A stretch of DNA of 64,000 nt from Halopseudomonas aestusnigri. GTDB taxonomy: Bacteria > Pseudomonadota > Gammaproteobacteria > Pseudomonadales > Pseudomonadaceae. Positions 45,636 to 54,990 of this stretch are shown here, in pieces. The notes beneath the pieces were generated by a model that saw only the letters and a list, made by a program, of their open reading frames with translations, did not search any database and had not been told where the DNA came from. The DNA is taken from assembly GCF_002197985.1 (NCBI RefSeq), contig NZ_NBYK01000003.1, forward strand, positions 34,274-98,273. Reading direction: 5' to 3'. A program made the translations under genes and the position numbers. Numbering within the stretch: position 1 is the stretch's first letter; the number at the start of each line of letters is the position of its first letter.

Positions 45636-47369
45636 TCAGCTACCTGGCAGCTTCTCGCTGCGGTAGAGGGGTTGTCCTTCCTTAATGGTCTCCAGCACCC
45701 GGAGCGAGAGCAGGTCTTCTTTAGCCACGGTGGTCGGGTCACGATCCAGGATGATCAGGTCTGCCAGCTTGCCGCTGCTGATCGAGCCCTTGCTGTCCCC
45801 TTCAGAATGCTGCCAGGCGGGCCAGAGGGTCATTGCCTTGAGGGCAGTTTCCACATCCAGCCGCTGGTCCGGGCCAAGCACATAGCCGCTGCGGGTAACG
45901 CGGTTGACCGCGCTGTGCAGCAAACGCATCGAGTCGGGGAAGATAACCGGCGCATCGGAGTGGATGCTGAAGGTCATTCCAGCCTGCTGAACCGCGCGGG
46001 TGGGAGAGATGAAAGCGGCCCGCTCCGGTCCGGCAACCGAGGTGCGGTGCCAGTCGCCCCAGTAGAATGTATGCATCGGATACAGTGAGGGGAAGATACC
46101 CAGCGCCTTGAGCTGCGGTATCTGGTCGGCTCGCAGATACTGTCCGTGGATCATCACCGTATGCGGTCCGGACGAGGGCGGGTTGCCGGGCTGAGCCATG
46201 CGAACCAGCCGGATCATCTGATCGATGGCGGCGTCACCGTTGGTGTGAATCAGTACCTGCCAGCCGTGGGCGTAGGCCTTGCGCATCATCGCCAGCGGTA
46301 CGGCGTCGTCGGCAAAGATCGGACGGCCGCGGTAACCGGCCTGTTCATGTTCAGGGGGCTGGACATAGGGCTGGGTGAACCAGGCAGTCTTGCCCTGCGG
46401 AGAGCCGTCAAAGGTGAGCTTTACACCGCCCAGACGCAGGTGACTCCGGTAGTCGTGCGACATCAGCGGGCCGGTGAGTACCGGGCTGTCGAGGGTTTGC
46501 TCCAGGTCCGGATAGATCACCAGGTCCAGCTTGAGCAGACCGGTCTCGGCGGCCTGTTGCATGCCGACCACGGTATCGGCGGAGGCGCGGCCTTCCTGCA
46601 CGGTAGTGAAGCCGTTGGCCAGATAAATCTGTTGGGCCCGGTTGAGCATGTCGGCGTGCTGAGCCGCAGTGAAACGGGGTATCAGCCTGATCAGGGTGGC
46701 GATATGCGCGTTCTCTTCCATGACGCCATTGGGCGTGACACCGTCCGCCTCCCGGATAATGACGCCGCCTTCGGGATTGACGGTGGTCGCATCGATACCG
46801 GCCTGCTTCAGCGCCAGGCTGTTGTAGACCCCCAGGTGCCCCGACTGGTGGATGGCAACAATCGGAATGTCGGTGGCAACTGCATCGAGCTCCTGGCGAG
46901 TTGGATGGCGTTTTTCCGCCAGTTGCGAGTTGTCGTAATTGAAGCCGATCAACAGGTTCATCTCGCGGACCTCGGGATGGGCTGCGAGGTGCTCCCGAAG
47001 CGCAGTCTGCAGCTCGGCGATTGAGCTTCCCGGACCATCGGGCGGCGGCAGCAGGTTGGCCGAGATGGCCTGCAGGCCAACCATGCTGAAATGGCTGTGC
47101 GCATCGAAGAACGCGGGCAGCAACGCGTGACCTTGCAGGTCATGCAGTGCAGTCTGTGCCGCCCGGTGGGCACGTTCGATCTCGGCACGCGCGCCGACGC
47201 CGATAATTTTTCCATCGGTAACGGCAACCGCTTCGGCGCGCGGCTGCTGGTCATCCATGGTCAGAATCGGACCGCCCAGGTAAATGCTGTCGGCGACTTG
47301 CCCAGTGGCAGCGGTTGTCGGGATGCTGGCAAAAAGCGCCAGGGCAAGGGCTGTGTAACGTGTGCTCAT
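45636..47369 (-). CDS. Exported YtcJ-type amidohydrolase
   Basis: A 577-residue metal-dependent hydrolase with a signal peptide (about residues 1-20) and an amidohydrolase_3 domain. The FFDAHSHF metal motif (about 88-95) and later HSDAP and HTNGDAA stretches are present. Substrates of such proteins are usually unknown amides or N-acyl compounds. It stands alone on the minus strand, convergent with the Lnt-like gene. I saw nothing unusual in length or sequence. Confidence 0.85.
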   Translation of the reverse strand: MSTRYTALALALFASIPTTAATGQVADSIYLGGPILTMDDQQPRAEAVAVTDGKIIGVGARAEIERAHRAAQTALHDLQGHALLPAFFDAHSHFSMVGLQAISANLLPPPDGPGSSIAELQTALREHLAAHPEVREMNLLIGFNYDNSQLAEKRHPTRQELDAVATDIPIVAIHQSGHLGVYNSLALKQAGIDATTVNPEGGVIIREADGVTPNGVMEENAHIATLIRLIPRFTAAQHADMLNRAQQIYLANGFTTVQEGRASADTVVGMQQAAETGLLKLDLVIYPDLEQTLDSPVLTGPLMSHDYRSHLRLGGVKLTFDGSPQGKTAWFTQPYVQPPEHEQAGYRGRPIFADDAVPLAMMRKAYAHGWQVLIHTNGDAAIDQMIRLVRMAQPGNPPSSGPHTVMIHGQYLRADQIPQLKALGIFPSLYPMHTFYWGDWHRTSVAGPERAAFISPTRAVQQAGMTFSIHSDAPVIFPDSMRLLHSAVNRVTRSGYVLGPDQRLDVETALKAMTLWPAWQHSEGDSKGSISSGKLADLIILDRDPTTVAKEDLLSLRVLETIKEGQPLYRSEKLPGS

Positions 47370-47503
47370 GGCGTGTCTCGCTCCGTTTGGTTGGCCGTCT
47401 CAATAGGGCAGCACCGAGGGTGATCAGTTGGAGTGTAGACGGCTCTGCGGCAAGGATACCGGGACGGGTTATGTTTGCCGTCGCCCCTGGGCCATGGATC
47501 GAT

Positions 47504-48718
47504 TCAGGCGAATTGGCCCGCGGTGTAGCCGGATGACCAGGCCCACTGGAAGTTGAAGCCGCCGAGATGGCCGCTGACGTCGAGCACCTCGCCTATGAAG
47601 AACAGCCCGGGACAGTGTTTGGCTTCCATGGTCTTGGAGCTGACGTCGTCGGTGCTGACGCCACCGAGGGTAACCTCGGCGGTGCGATAGCCTTCTGTGC
47701 CGGAGGGCTTGAGCTGCCAGCTGTTGAGCTGCGCCCCGATCTCGCGCAGCTGTCGATCCGGCATTTCGGCCAGCGCTGTATCGTCGTCGGCCGACCACCA
47801 GAGCGCCTGCAATTCGGCTACCAGCGACTTGGCCAGATGGATGGTCAGGCGGGTTTTCAGCCGGCTGCGCGGTTGCTGCTGTTTTTCCTCGAGCAGCCAG
47901 GCTGTGGCATCGAGGCCGGGCAGCAGGTCGATGCTGAGGGTGTCGCCCGCCTGCCAGTAGTTGGATATCTGCAGCATGGCCGGGCCACTCAGGCCGCGAT
48001 GGGTAAACAGCATGGCTTCGCTGAAGTGCTGGCCGTTGCAGCTGACCTCGACATCCAGCGCCAGCCCGGCCAAGCGCTCGCAGATCGGCTTGAGCTGATC
48101 GCTGAAGGTGAAGGGCACCAGCCCGGCGTGGCGCGGGACCAGTTTGAGGCCGAACTGCTCGGCCAGCTGATAGCCAATGCCGCTGCCGCCGAGCGTCGGG
48201 ATCGACAGGCCACCGGTGGCCACCACCAGCGACTGGCAGCGCAGTGTGCCGGGGCGGCCCTGCTGTTCGACGCTGAGGACGAAGCCGCCATCCTCTGCCC
48301 GGGCTACGGTGCTCAACTCGCAGTGGGTACGAATTTCCACGCCGGCCTGCAGACACTCGTTTTCCAGCATGTCGAGAATCGGCTTGGCCGAGTCGCGGCA
48401 GAACAGCTGCTGGTGTTTGCGTTCTTCATAGTCGATGGCGTAGCGGCCGACCATCGAGATGAAGTCCCACTGGTTGTAGCGCTTGAGGGCCGACTTGCAG
48501 AAGTGCGGGTTGGCGGAGATGAAGTTGTCCGCCTCGACACTGTAGTTGGTGAAGTTGCAGCGCCCGCCACCGGACATCAGGATTTTCTTGCCGATGCGGT
48601 TGGCGCGCTCGATTACCAGCACCCGGCGGCCACGCTGGCCGGCGGTGGCGGCGCACATCAGGCCCGAGGCACCGGCGCCGAGTACGATTACGTCAAAGTC
48701 GAAAGCGGGCTGGGGCAC
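47504..48718 (-). CDS. HI0933/YhiN-type flavoprotein
   Basis: A 404-residue NAD(P)/FAD-dependent oxidoreductase. The dinucleotide fold opens VIVLGAGASGLMCAATAG, and MSGGGRCNFTN and GEVLDVSGHLGGFN near the C-terminus are family hallmarks. The function of the family is not settled. It has a GTG start at 48718. It is divergent from the VF530-type gene, with 114 bp between. Confidence 0.88.
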   Translation of the reverse strand: MPQPAFDFDVIVLGAGASGLMCAATAGQRGRRVLVIERANRIGKKILMSGGGRCNFTNYSVEADNFISANPHFCKSALKRYNQWDFISMVGRYAIDYEERKHQQLFCRDSAKPILDMLENECLQAGVEIRTHCELSTVARAEDGGFVLSVEQQGRPGTLRCQSLVVATGGLSIPTLGGSGIGYQLAEQFGLKLVPRHAGLVPFTFSDQLKPICERLAGLALDVEVSCNGQHFSEAMLFTHRGLSGPAMLQISNYWQAGDTLSIDLLPGLDATAWLLEEKQQQPRSRLKTRLTIHLAKSLVAELQALWWSADDDTALAEMPDRQLREIGAQLNSWQLKPSGTEGYRTAEVTLGGVSTDDVSSKTMEAKHCPGLFFIGEVLDVSGHLGGFNFQWAWSSGYTAGQFA

Positions 48719-48832
48719 GTTGAACTATCCGCAAGGGCAGTGTGGCTGGAAACGGCGAATTCTAGCATTGTTGGGGTGTCTGCGCCGGGCTGGCGTAGAA
48801 TGGCGGTTTATCCCGTTATCGAGGCTTGTCGC

Positions 48833-49078
48833 ATGTCTTCCAGTGTCCCGCCGGACCACCGCAATGCTGATCCGCTGCACGGCGTTACCCTCAAGGTGCT
48901 GCTGCAGTGGCTGGTTGATCGCTATGGCTGGGACGAGTTGGGGCGGCGGATACCGATCAACTGCTTTGTGCACGAGCCCAGTCTGAACTCCAGTCTGAAA
49001 TTTCTGCGGCGTACCCCATGGGCGCGCGAGAAGGTGGAGGCGCTGTATATTGCTAGTCTGCCAGCCAGCCGAGGGTAA
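48833..49078 (+). CDS. VF530 (DUF2132) family protein
   Basis: An 81-residue protein. The family opening HRNADPLHGVTLKVLLQWLV and the downstream VDRYGWDELGRRIPINCF and PSLNSSLKFLRRTPWAR segments match VF530, a small fold described as DNA-binding in Vibrio fischeri. ATG 48833 follows GAGG. Its 3' end overlaps the convergent YqaA-type gene by 26 bp. A longer in-frame extension upstream is a shadow of the flavoprotein gene. Confidence 0.87.
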   Translation: MSSSVPPDHRNADPLHGVTLKVLLQWLVDRYGWDELGRRIPINCFVHEPSLNSSLKFLRRTPWAREKVEALYIASLPASRG

Positions 49079-49496
49079 CGCCTGCCAGAATCAGGTAACG
49101 CCCGCCCTTGGCGACCAGTACGATAAGGGTGAAGCGCCAGAGCGGTTCGCGCATGACCCCGGCGACGATGGTCAAGGGGTCGCCGATGAAGGGCGCCCAG
49201 CTCAGCAGCAGTGACCAGAAGCCCCAGCGATGATAGGCCTGCTGGGTGCGATGCAGACGCTCGGGTGTCAGCGGGAACCAGCGCCGTTTCTGGAAGTGTT
49301 CGATATAACGCCCCAGCCACCAGTTGATCATGGCGCCCAGCAGATTGCCGGCGGTCGCCACCATCAGCGTCAGGGTCAGGTCGTAGCGCTCGGTCAGCAG
49401 CATGCCGACCAGCACCACCTCGGACTGCAACGGCAGCAGGGTGGCGGCACCCAGTGCAGCCAGGAATAGCCCTGCATACCCGCTAAGTTCCCACAT
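49053..49496 (-). CDS. YqaA-like (DedA-related) membrane protein
   Basis: A 147-residue inner-membrane protein related to DedA/SNARE-associated proteins. About four hydrophobic segments are visible, with the GAATLLPLQSEVVLVG loop near the N-terminus and SWAPFIGDPLTIVAG in the middle, both typical of YqaA. DedA-family proteins support membrane potential or undecaprenyl/phospholipid flipping; YqaA's own role is not known. It converges on the VF530 gene. Confidence 0.87.
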   Translation of the reverse strand: MWELSGYAGLFLAALGAATLLPLQSEVVLVGMLLTERYDLTLTLMVATAGNLLGAMINWWLGRYIEHFQKRRWFPLTPERLHRTQQAYHRWGFWSLLLSWAPFIGDPLTIVAGVMREPLWRFTLIVLVAKGGRYLILAGVTLGWLAD

Positions 49497-49675
49497 CTAT
49501 TCGTCTCGACTGCGGTGTTGGCCTGCATGATAACCCGCGTAGCCGATATTGCTTGAGTTGACCTGAATTTCAGCGCTTTGTTCTGAATTTCCAGAAAAGC
49601 CGAAGTATGCCTTCACGCGCCTGGGCAAAACGTGAATAATTCCCCGCCCCGATCGTCTGCCGTGCTGGAGTTTCC

Positions 49676-50902
49676 TTGTCAGAGCTGTCTGCCGACCTGT
49701 CGTCGGCGTCTTCAGATACCCCCCATCGCCCCCTTTCCTGGCTGGTACTGCTTGCCCTGGCTGTCGGAGGCTTCGGTATTGGTACCGGTGAATTTGTGAT
49801 CATGGGCCTGATGCCGACCATGGCCGCGGATCTGGGTGTCAGCGAGCCGCAGGTCGGGCACGTCATCAGTGCCTACGCTCTGGGCGTGGTCGTCGGTGCA
49901 CCTATTCTGGCGGTGCTGGGTGCTCGCCTGTACCGGCGACACCTGCTTTTGCTGCTCATGGGGTTCTTTGCCCTCGGTAATGCCGCGACGGCGCTGGCGC
50001 CGGGGTATCACTCGCTGATACTTGCCCGTTTCGTTACCGGCCTTCCGCACGGCGCCTATTTCGGAGTCGCGGCGCTGGTGGCCGCGTCAATGGTGCCATC
50101 GCACAAGCGTGCGGCGGCGGTCAGCCAGGTAATGCTCGGGCTGACCATCGCGATTCTGATCGGCAATCCTCTGGCAACTCTGATGGGCCAGTCGATTGAC
50201 TGGCGTTATGCCTTTGTCGCTGTGGCGCTCATTGCGCTGCTGACCATGCTGCTGGTTGCCTGGGTTCTGCCGCTGGATCGCAGCGAACATCGCAGCAACC
50301 CATTGACCGAGCTGCAGGCGTTTCGGCGCATTCAGGTCTGGTACGCGCTGGGTATCGGTGCAATCGGTTTTGCCGGCATGTTCTGCGTATTCAGTTATCT
50401 TGCGGTAACCCTGCTGGAGGTCACTCGGGTATCGCCGCTGGTGGTACCGGTAGCGGTGGCGACCTTCGGTGCTGGCACCCTGGCCGGCAATCTGCTGGGC
50501 GGCTGGCTGTTCGAGCGTCTTCAGTTTGGCGCTGTAGGCGTTGTGCTGATCTGGAGTGTGCTGGTGCTGCTGTTCTTTCCGTTCGCTGTACAGACGCTCT
50601 GGAGCGCGCTGCTGGCGGCCTTTCTGGTCGGCACCATGGTCGCCCTGTCGCCGCCCCTGCAGACTCGGTTGATGGATGTGGCGGCCGATGCCCAGACCCT
50701 GGCAGCGGCCTCTCACCATGCGGCGTTCAATGTGGCCAATGCCCTTGGCCCCTGGCTGGGTGGCGTGGCGATCAGCGCCGGTCTGGGCTGGACGGTGACC
50801 GGTTATGTCGGTGCCGTGACGGCAGCGCTGGGCATGCTGCTGTTTCTGCTTGCCTGGCGGCACCAGCGCCAGCACCCGGAGGACATGCGTCCCGGGAGCT
50901 GA
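49676..50902 (+). CDS. MFS transporter, AraJ/arabinose-efflux type
   Basis: A 408-residue transporter with 12 predicted helices. GFGIGTGEFVIMGLMP (about residue 30) and the GARLYRRH loop between helices 2 and 3 are hallmarks of the drug/sugar efflux (DHA1) subgroup with AraJ and NepI. A TTG start at 49676 has GGAG 6 nt upstream, and no in-frame ATG precedes the first helix. Substrate unknown. No regulator gene is adjacent. Confidence 0.85.
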   Translation: MSELSADLSSASSDTPHRPLSWLVLLALAVGGFGIGTGEFVIMGLMPTMAADLGVSEPQVGHVISAYALGVVVGAPILAVLGARLYRRHLLLLLMGFFALGNAATALAPGYHSLILARFVTGLPHGAYFGVAALVAASMVPSHKRAAAVSQVMLGLTIAILIGNPLATLMGQSIDWRYAFVAVALIALLTMLLVAWVLPLDRSEHRSNPLTELQAFRRIQVWYALGIGAIGFAGMFCVFSYLAVTLLEVTRVSPLVVPVAVATFGAGTLAGNLLGGWLFERLQFGAVGVVLIWSVLVLLFFPFAVQTLWSALLAAFLVGTMVALSPPLQTRLMDVAADAQTLAAASHHAAFNVANALGPWLGGVAISAGLGWTVTGYVGAVTAALGMLLFLLAWRHQRQHPEDMRPGS

Positions 50903-50904
50903 TC

Positions 50905-51525
50905 TCAGGCCTCGCCGATGTTTGCGTCGTTGAAGGCGTTGGCGCGCTCTGCTGCCGGTCGCGCAAAGGCGGCGGCAACGTAGTCGGCAAAGCCGGGGCG
51001 TTCGGGGACGATCCCCTCCTGCATGGCCCAGCCCAGCTGGGATGACAGATACAGATCGGCGGCGGTGAAGTTGTCGCCGCACAGCCAGGGGCCGCCGAGC
51101 ATCGCCTGTTGCAGGGTATCGAGGGTGTCTTCGAAGCTGCCGAAGCCGACCATGCGCGCGCGCTCCGGTGGAACTTCCCAACCCAGCTTGCGGGCGGTAA
51201 TGGCCTGTTCCAGCGGGCCGGCTGCAAAAAAGAACCAGCGCAGGTAGGCGGCACGGCGCGGATCGTCAACCGGCGGCGCCAGCCGGTGCCGCGGGAAACG
51301 GTCGGCAAGGTAGGCGCAAATAGCCGGGCACTCGGTAATCAGCAGGTCGCCGTGCATTAGGGCGGGTACCTTGCCCATCGGGTTAATCAAGCGATAGGCG
51401 TCGCCTTTCATCTCGTTGCCGTAGCGAATCCAGACCGTTTCGTAGGACACCTGCAGCTCCTCGAGCATCCAGTGCACCATCCGGCCGCGTGACTGCGGAT
51501 TGCTGTAAAGGGTGAGTCCATGCAT
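50905..51525 (-). CDS. Glutathione S-transferase family protein
   Basis: A 206-residue protein. The N-terminal thioredoxin-like domain (LTLYSNPQSRGRMVHWML; INPMGKVPALMHGDLLITEC binds glutathione) and the all-helical C-terminal domain (about 90-200) are present. ATG 51525 follows GGAGA. It is convergent with the MFS gene (2-bp gap) and upstream of no obvious operon. The precise GST class and substrate are not known. Confidence 0.9.
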   Translation of the reverse strand: MHGLTLYSNPQSRGRMVHWMLEELQVSYETVWIRYGNEMKGDAYRLINPMGKVPALMHGDLLITECPAICAYLADRFPRHRLAPPVDDPRRAAYLRWFFFAAGPLEQAITARKLGWEVPPERARMVGFGSFEDTLDTLQQAMLGGPWLCGDNFTAADLYLSSQLGWAMQEGIVPERPGFADYVAAAFARPAAERANAFNDANIGEA

Positions 51526-51584
51526 GGGTATTTCTCCATTACCGCTCATTCAGTGTCTTGCAAGCATAGTCGCTGTTTGACGGG

Positions 51585-52358
51585 TCACCAGTCCAGCAGA
51601 ACCTTGAGCAGGCCGATGCTGCTGACGGCCAGCAGGGTCAGGCCCAGTACGCGGAAGAAGCGGCCGCTGCTGTCTGCCAGCATGCGGTTGTGGAAACGCA
51701 GACCAATCAGGTGGCCGACAGTTACACAGGGCAGCAGCCAGAGATGATGAGTCAGTTGCAGATCTACCCCGGCCCAGACGAAGGCGGCCATCTTGATGGC
51801 GACCAGTACGAACCAGAGTACGAACAGGGTGTCGCGCAGCTTTTCCCGGGCAACATGCTGCGCCGCAACGGCGATGATCAGGGGCGCGCCGATCAGCGAT
51901 GTGCCGCTGATATAGCCACCCAGCATCAGAAACAGAGTGTCAACCAACCGGCTGTTACTGCGAAACGGCCGGTTAAAAATGTAGGAGATCGCGTAGCCGG
52001 AGACGATGACGAAGATGATCATGCTCATCACGTCGGCCGGCAGGGTCAGCAGGCCGAACACGCCGATCAGCTTGGGCACCATCATCACTGCCAGCATGTG
52101 GCCGAGATAGCGCCAGTCGACCGTGCCGCCGCCAGCCGGGCGCGACGCCGCGCGGTTGTTGAGAAAGACCGTGAGCGATGAGAACAGCAGCAGATGTGCG
52201 GCGATCAGCGGCAGGAATACCAGCGGATCGTCGTGTACCAGCAGCAGAAACGGCAGTGACAGTACGGCCCCGCCGAAGCCCAGCCCTGACCGGACAAAGC
52301 CACTCCAGACAAAGATCAGGCCGATCAGCAGATACTGCGTCAGGGTCAGATCGGTCAT
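51585..52358 (-). CDS. TauE/SafE-family permease
   Basis: A 257-residue membrane protein with about eight hydrophobic segments and a TauE/SafE pattern (opening helix LIGLIFVWSGFVRSGLGFGG, and a repeated GGYISGTSLIGAPL in the second half). Members export sulfite, sulfoacetate or other small anions. It is 59 bp from the metallophosphoesterase gene on the same strand. Substrate unknown. Confidence 0.87.
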   Translation of the reverse strand: MTDLTLTQYLLIGLIFVWSGFVRSGLGFGGAVLSLPFLLLVHDDPLVFLPLIAAHLLLFSSLTVFLNNRAASRPAGGGTVDWRYLGHMLAVMMVPKLIGVFGLLTLPADVMSMIIFVIVSGYAISYIFNRPFRSNSRLVDTLFLMLGGYISGTSLIGAPLIIAVAAQHVAREKLRDTLFVLWFVLVAIKMAAFVWAGVDLQLTHHLWLLPCVTVGHLIGLRFHNRMLADSSGRFFRVLGLTLLAVSSIGLLKVLLDW

Positions 52359-52417
52359 GGCAGCGTCTCCGGGTCAGTGTGGCGCGTTAGTGTACCCGAG
52401 CGCGCTGGCGCGGTGGT

Positions 52418-53221
52418 TCAGGGATTGCGGTCGAGCGTCAGATCGGTGTGGCTGTAGAGGCGAAAATCGCGGCTGGTCTCGGCATAGTCCCAGCGTTCGA
52501 CGGCGCAGCGGTGAAACAGGCCGTCAGTACTGTATTCGATCAGGTTGACCGAGTTGGGTATGTTGCCCCGCACCCGGGACGATAGGGCGGTGCCGGCCTG
52601 GGCGGTCCAGGCCTGCCGCTGACCATGACCGTTCAGTGGGCGCACATAGGGCAGGTGAATGTGGCCGGCCAGGAGCAGGTCCATCCCGGCATCAATCCAG
52701 CGCGGAACGATCCGCTCGTGATTGATCAGCAGATTGGCCTTGTCCGACGCTTCAATGGCTCGTACCGGATGGTGCTGGATAACGATGCGCAACTGGTCGC
52801 TGCGCGCACTTCGCAGCAGGCGTGAGACCCGCTCGATCTGACGGTCGCTGAGTTCACCGTTCTTGTGGCGCTGCGGGCGGGTGGAGTTGACGCCGATGAC
52901 CAGCAGTCGACTGCTCTCGTACACCGGCTCCAGTTCATTGCTGATATGGGTGCGGTAGTGACCGTAGGGGTTGAACAGTCGGCCAACCAGATTGAACAGC
53001 GGCAGATCATGGTTGCCCGGCACCGATAGCACCGGGGCCGGCAGTTGATCGGCAAAGGCGCGGGCGCGGCGGAACTGATCGGCGCGCGCGCGCTGGGTGA
53101 TGTCGCCGGTCAGCAGTGTCAGGTCCGGCCGGCGTTCTGCCGCGAAGGCGAGCAGGGCGGCCATGACCTCTGGCTGCTCGGTGCCGAAATGCGGGTCGGA
53201 CAGGTGCAGTAACCGGATCAT
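52418..53221 (-). CDS. Calcineurin-like metallophosphoesterase
   Basis: A 267-residue phosphoesterase with a dimetal site: LHLSDPHFG (residues 6-13), LLTGDITQRA (about 37), VPGNHDLPLF (about 68), VIQHHPVRA and LLAGHIHLPY. It resembles the CpdA/Icc and YvnB-like group, so cyclic-nucleotide or phosphodiester substrates are possible. Its start overlaps the lipid kinase stop by 4 nt, showing translational coupling; the pair may act on related lipids. Confidence 0.88.
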   Translation of the reverse strand: MIRLLHLSDPHFGTEQPEVMAALLAFAAERRPDLTLLTGDITQRARADQFRRARAFADQLPAPVLSVPGNHDLPLFNLVGRLFNPYGHYRTHISNELEPVYESSRLLVIGVNSTRPQRHKNGELSDRQIERVSRLLRSARSDQLRIVIQHHPVRAIEASDKANLLINHERIVPRWIDAGMDLLLAGHIHLPYVRPLNGHGQRQAWTAQAGTALSSRVRGNIPNSVNLIEYSTDGLFHRCAVERWDYAETSRDFRLYSHTDLTLDRNP

Positions 53222-54180
53222 GCGTACTCCCGCAGATGCTGATCGCGGGGCACCAGCAGCGGCAGTCGATGGCCTGCTACCTGGAATAACAGCGGCGAAT
53301 GCATCCAGCTGATCTCGCCGTCCATGGCTACCTTGACCCGACGACCCCGCTTACCAAGGCGCACGCGCATCTGCCGGAAGCCGAAGCTGCTGACTTGCTC
53401 TGCATCACCGAGCCGGCTGAGCAGACCACGCAACAGCAGGCCGTAAAGCGCCGGCGTCCCCATTGGTCTGGCGGTCATGGCGACCAGATTGCCGTTGTCG
53501 AGCGCTTCACGCTGGGCAATGCCGACGTGCTCAAGCTGCAGCGCGTTGTTGCCGACCACGATGGTCTGGGTGCGGAAGCGTTTCAGCTGGCCCGCGGTCT
53601 CCAGTTGTACGCTGAACTGGCGATGAGCCCTGAGCAGGGTTGCCAGAGCGGACCAGAATGCGACCAGGCGGCTGCGACCGTAGCGTTGCTTCCAGGCCTC
53701 GCGATCCTCGAGTAATGCGGGGTAGAGGCCAAGGCTGGCATTGACCAAAAATACCTGGCCGTTGAGCAGGCCGACCTGGACCGGCTCGATTATCGCGTCC
53801 AGCAGGCAGCGGCAGGCCTGCTCGGTATTCTGTGGAATGCCATAGCGGCGACCGAAGTAGTTGAATGTGCCTTGCGGCAGGATGCCGAACGGGACATCGC
53901 TGCCCAGCACCGCGTTGCTGACGGCGTTGAGCGTGCCATCGCCTCCTGCTGCGATCACCGCGCCCTGGTGTCGGCGTGCCTGTTCCAGTGCGATTCGGGT
54001 CTTGTCGGCCAGCTCGCTGCCTTTGCCTGCCTCGAACAGGGTAAAGGTGCGGCCTGCCTGAGTAAGGACGCGTTCTATGGTCTGACGCACGGTCTCGCCG
54101 TCGTGGCGACCGGAACTGGCGTTGAGCACGATGAACAGCGGCGCTTCGGCGGGCAGGGGCTGTCCGGCGGATAGGGGCAT
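53218..54180 (-). CDS. Diacylglycerol kinase-type lipid kinase (YegS/BmrU-like)
   Basis: A 320-residue DAGK-catalytic protein. LFIVLNASSGRHDGE at the start, the nucleotide loop VIAAGGDGTLNAVSNAVLGSD (about 78-98) and LGILPQGTFNYFGR-like sequence are present. Members phosphorylate diacylglycerol or sphingoid lipids. It is coupled to the metallophosphoesterase gene and divergent from a cytochrome b561 gene whose promoter region carries a candidate PmrA-like box. Confidence 0.9.
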   Translation of the reverse strand: MPLSAGQPLPAEAPLFIVLNASSGRHDGETVRQTIERVLTQAGRTFTLFEAGKGSELADKTRIALEQARRHQGAVIAAGGDGTLNAVSNAVLGSDVPFGILPQGTFNYFGRRYGIPQNTEQACRCLLDAIIEPVQVGLLNGQVFLVNASLGLYPALLEDREAWKQRYGRSRLVAFWSALATLLRAHRQFSVQLETAGQLKRFRTQTIVVGNNALQLEHVGIAQREALDNGNLVAMTARPMGTPALYGLLLRGLLSRLGDAEQVSSFGFRQMRVRLGKRGRRVKVAMDGEISWMHSPLLFQVAGHRLPLLVPRDQHLREYA

Positions 54181-54308
54181 GCGGTACCTCGCGGCTGCGT
54201 GTGTATCGGATACAGGTTACGCAGATCCTGGCTGGTTTCGGTTTTAGTCAGGCGGTTGTCGCCGAAGGTTCCATCCGTGTTGATCGCACCGTGCGCTGGG
54301 TCGCTGTT

Positions 54309-54325
54309 CTTAAGGCTGGATTAAG
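54309..54325 (+). promoter_or_regulatory. PmrA-like box upstream of cytochrome b561
   Basis: CTTAAG-GCTGG-ATTAAG has the form of the PmrA/BasR site (YTTAAK-N5-YTTAAK), with one mismatch in the second half. The two TTAAG units are 11 bp apart, as expected for OmpR-family regulators. It lies 54 bp before the b561 start. Confidence 0.45.
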
Positions 54326-54378
54326 ACTTGCTGCATAAACTGTAACTACTCTCCATTCTTGCTCAGGGATTTGTGATC

Positions 54379-54927
54379 ATGTCGGCGTCTACCCAGCGGT
54401 ACCACTCACTCAACGTATCATTGCACTGGCTCATGCTGCTGCTGATTGCAGCGGTGTATGCATGCATTGAACTTCGTACCAATTTTCCCAAGGGCAGCGA
54501 TCCGCGCGAGCTGCTCAAGCACTGGCACTTCGCCCTCGGCATGGCGGTGTTTGTGCTGGTCTGGTTGCGCCTGATCGGGCGGTGGCTGTTTCCTGCCCCG
54601 ACCATTACGCCAACGCCTCCGGCCTGGCAGCGTGCGCTGGCGAGTGCCATGCACTGGGCGTTGTACGGTTTGATGATCGGCCTGCCGTTGATTGGCTGGC
54701 TTATTCTCAGTGCCGGCGACAAGACCCAGATTTTCAGCTGGTTGACCTTGCCGTCACTGGTCGCGCCTGACCGTGCGCTGGCAGGGCAGCTGAAGGAGGT
54801 GCATGAATGGCTGGGCGTCGCCGGCTACTGGCTGATCGGTCTGCACGCCGCCGCTGGGATTGCCCATCACTACGTGCTGCGCGACAACACGCTGGTGCGC
54901 ATGCTGCCGGGGCGCCGCGCCAACTGA
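54379..54927 (+). CDS. Cytochrome b561 family protein (second copy)
   Basis: A 182-residue four-helix b-type cytochrome with conserved His: VSLHWLMLL (about residue 17), KHWHFALG (about 53), KEVHEWLG (about 142) and GLHAAAGIAHHY (about 155). It starts at ATG 54379 behind CAGGGA. Unlike the first copy it has no YceI partner. Candidate control by an OmpR-type regulator is suggested by the 54309 repeat. It converges on the PAP2 gene. Confidence 0.9.
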   Translation: MSASTQRYHSLNVSLHWLMLLLIAAVYACIELRTNFPKGSDPRELLKHWHFALGMAVFVLVWLRLIGRWLFPAPTITPTPPAWQRALASAMHWALYGLMIGLPLIGWLILSAGDKTQIFSWLTLPSLVAPDRALAGQLKEVHEWLGVAGYWLIGLHAAAGIAHHYVLRDNTLVRMLPGRRAN

Positions 54928-54959
54928 GTGCCGCAACTGGTTGTTGAAAGGGTGTCAGG

Positions 54960-54983
54960 CGCCGGGGCTCGCGAGCCCCGGCG
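54960..54983. terminator. 24-bp perfect palindrome between convergent genes
   Basis: CGCCGGGGCTCG and its exact reverse complement meet without a spacer between the b561 and PAP2 stop codons. There is no T tract. It is probably a bidirectional hairpin that shields or ends both transcripts. Confidence 0.6.
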
Positions 54984-54990
54984 TCGGTGT

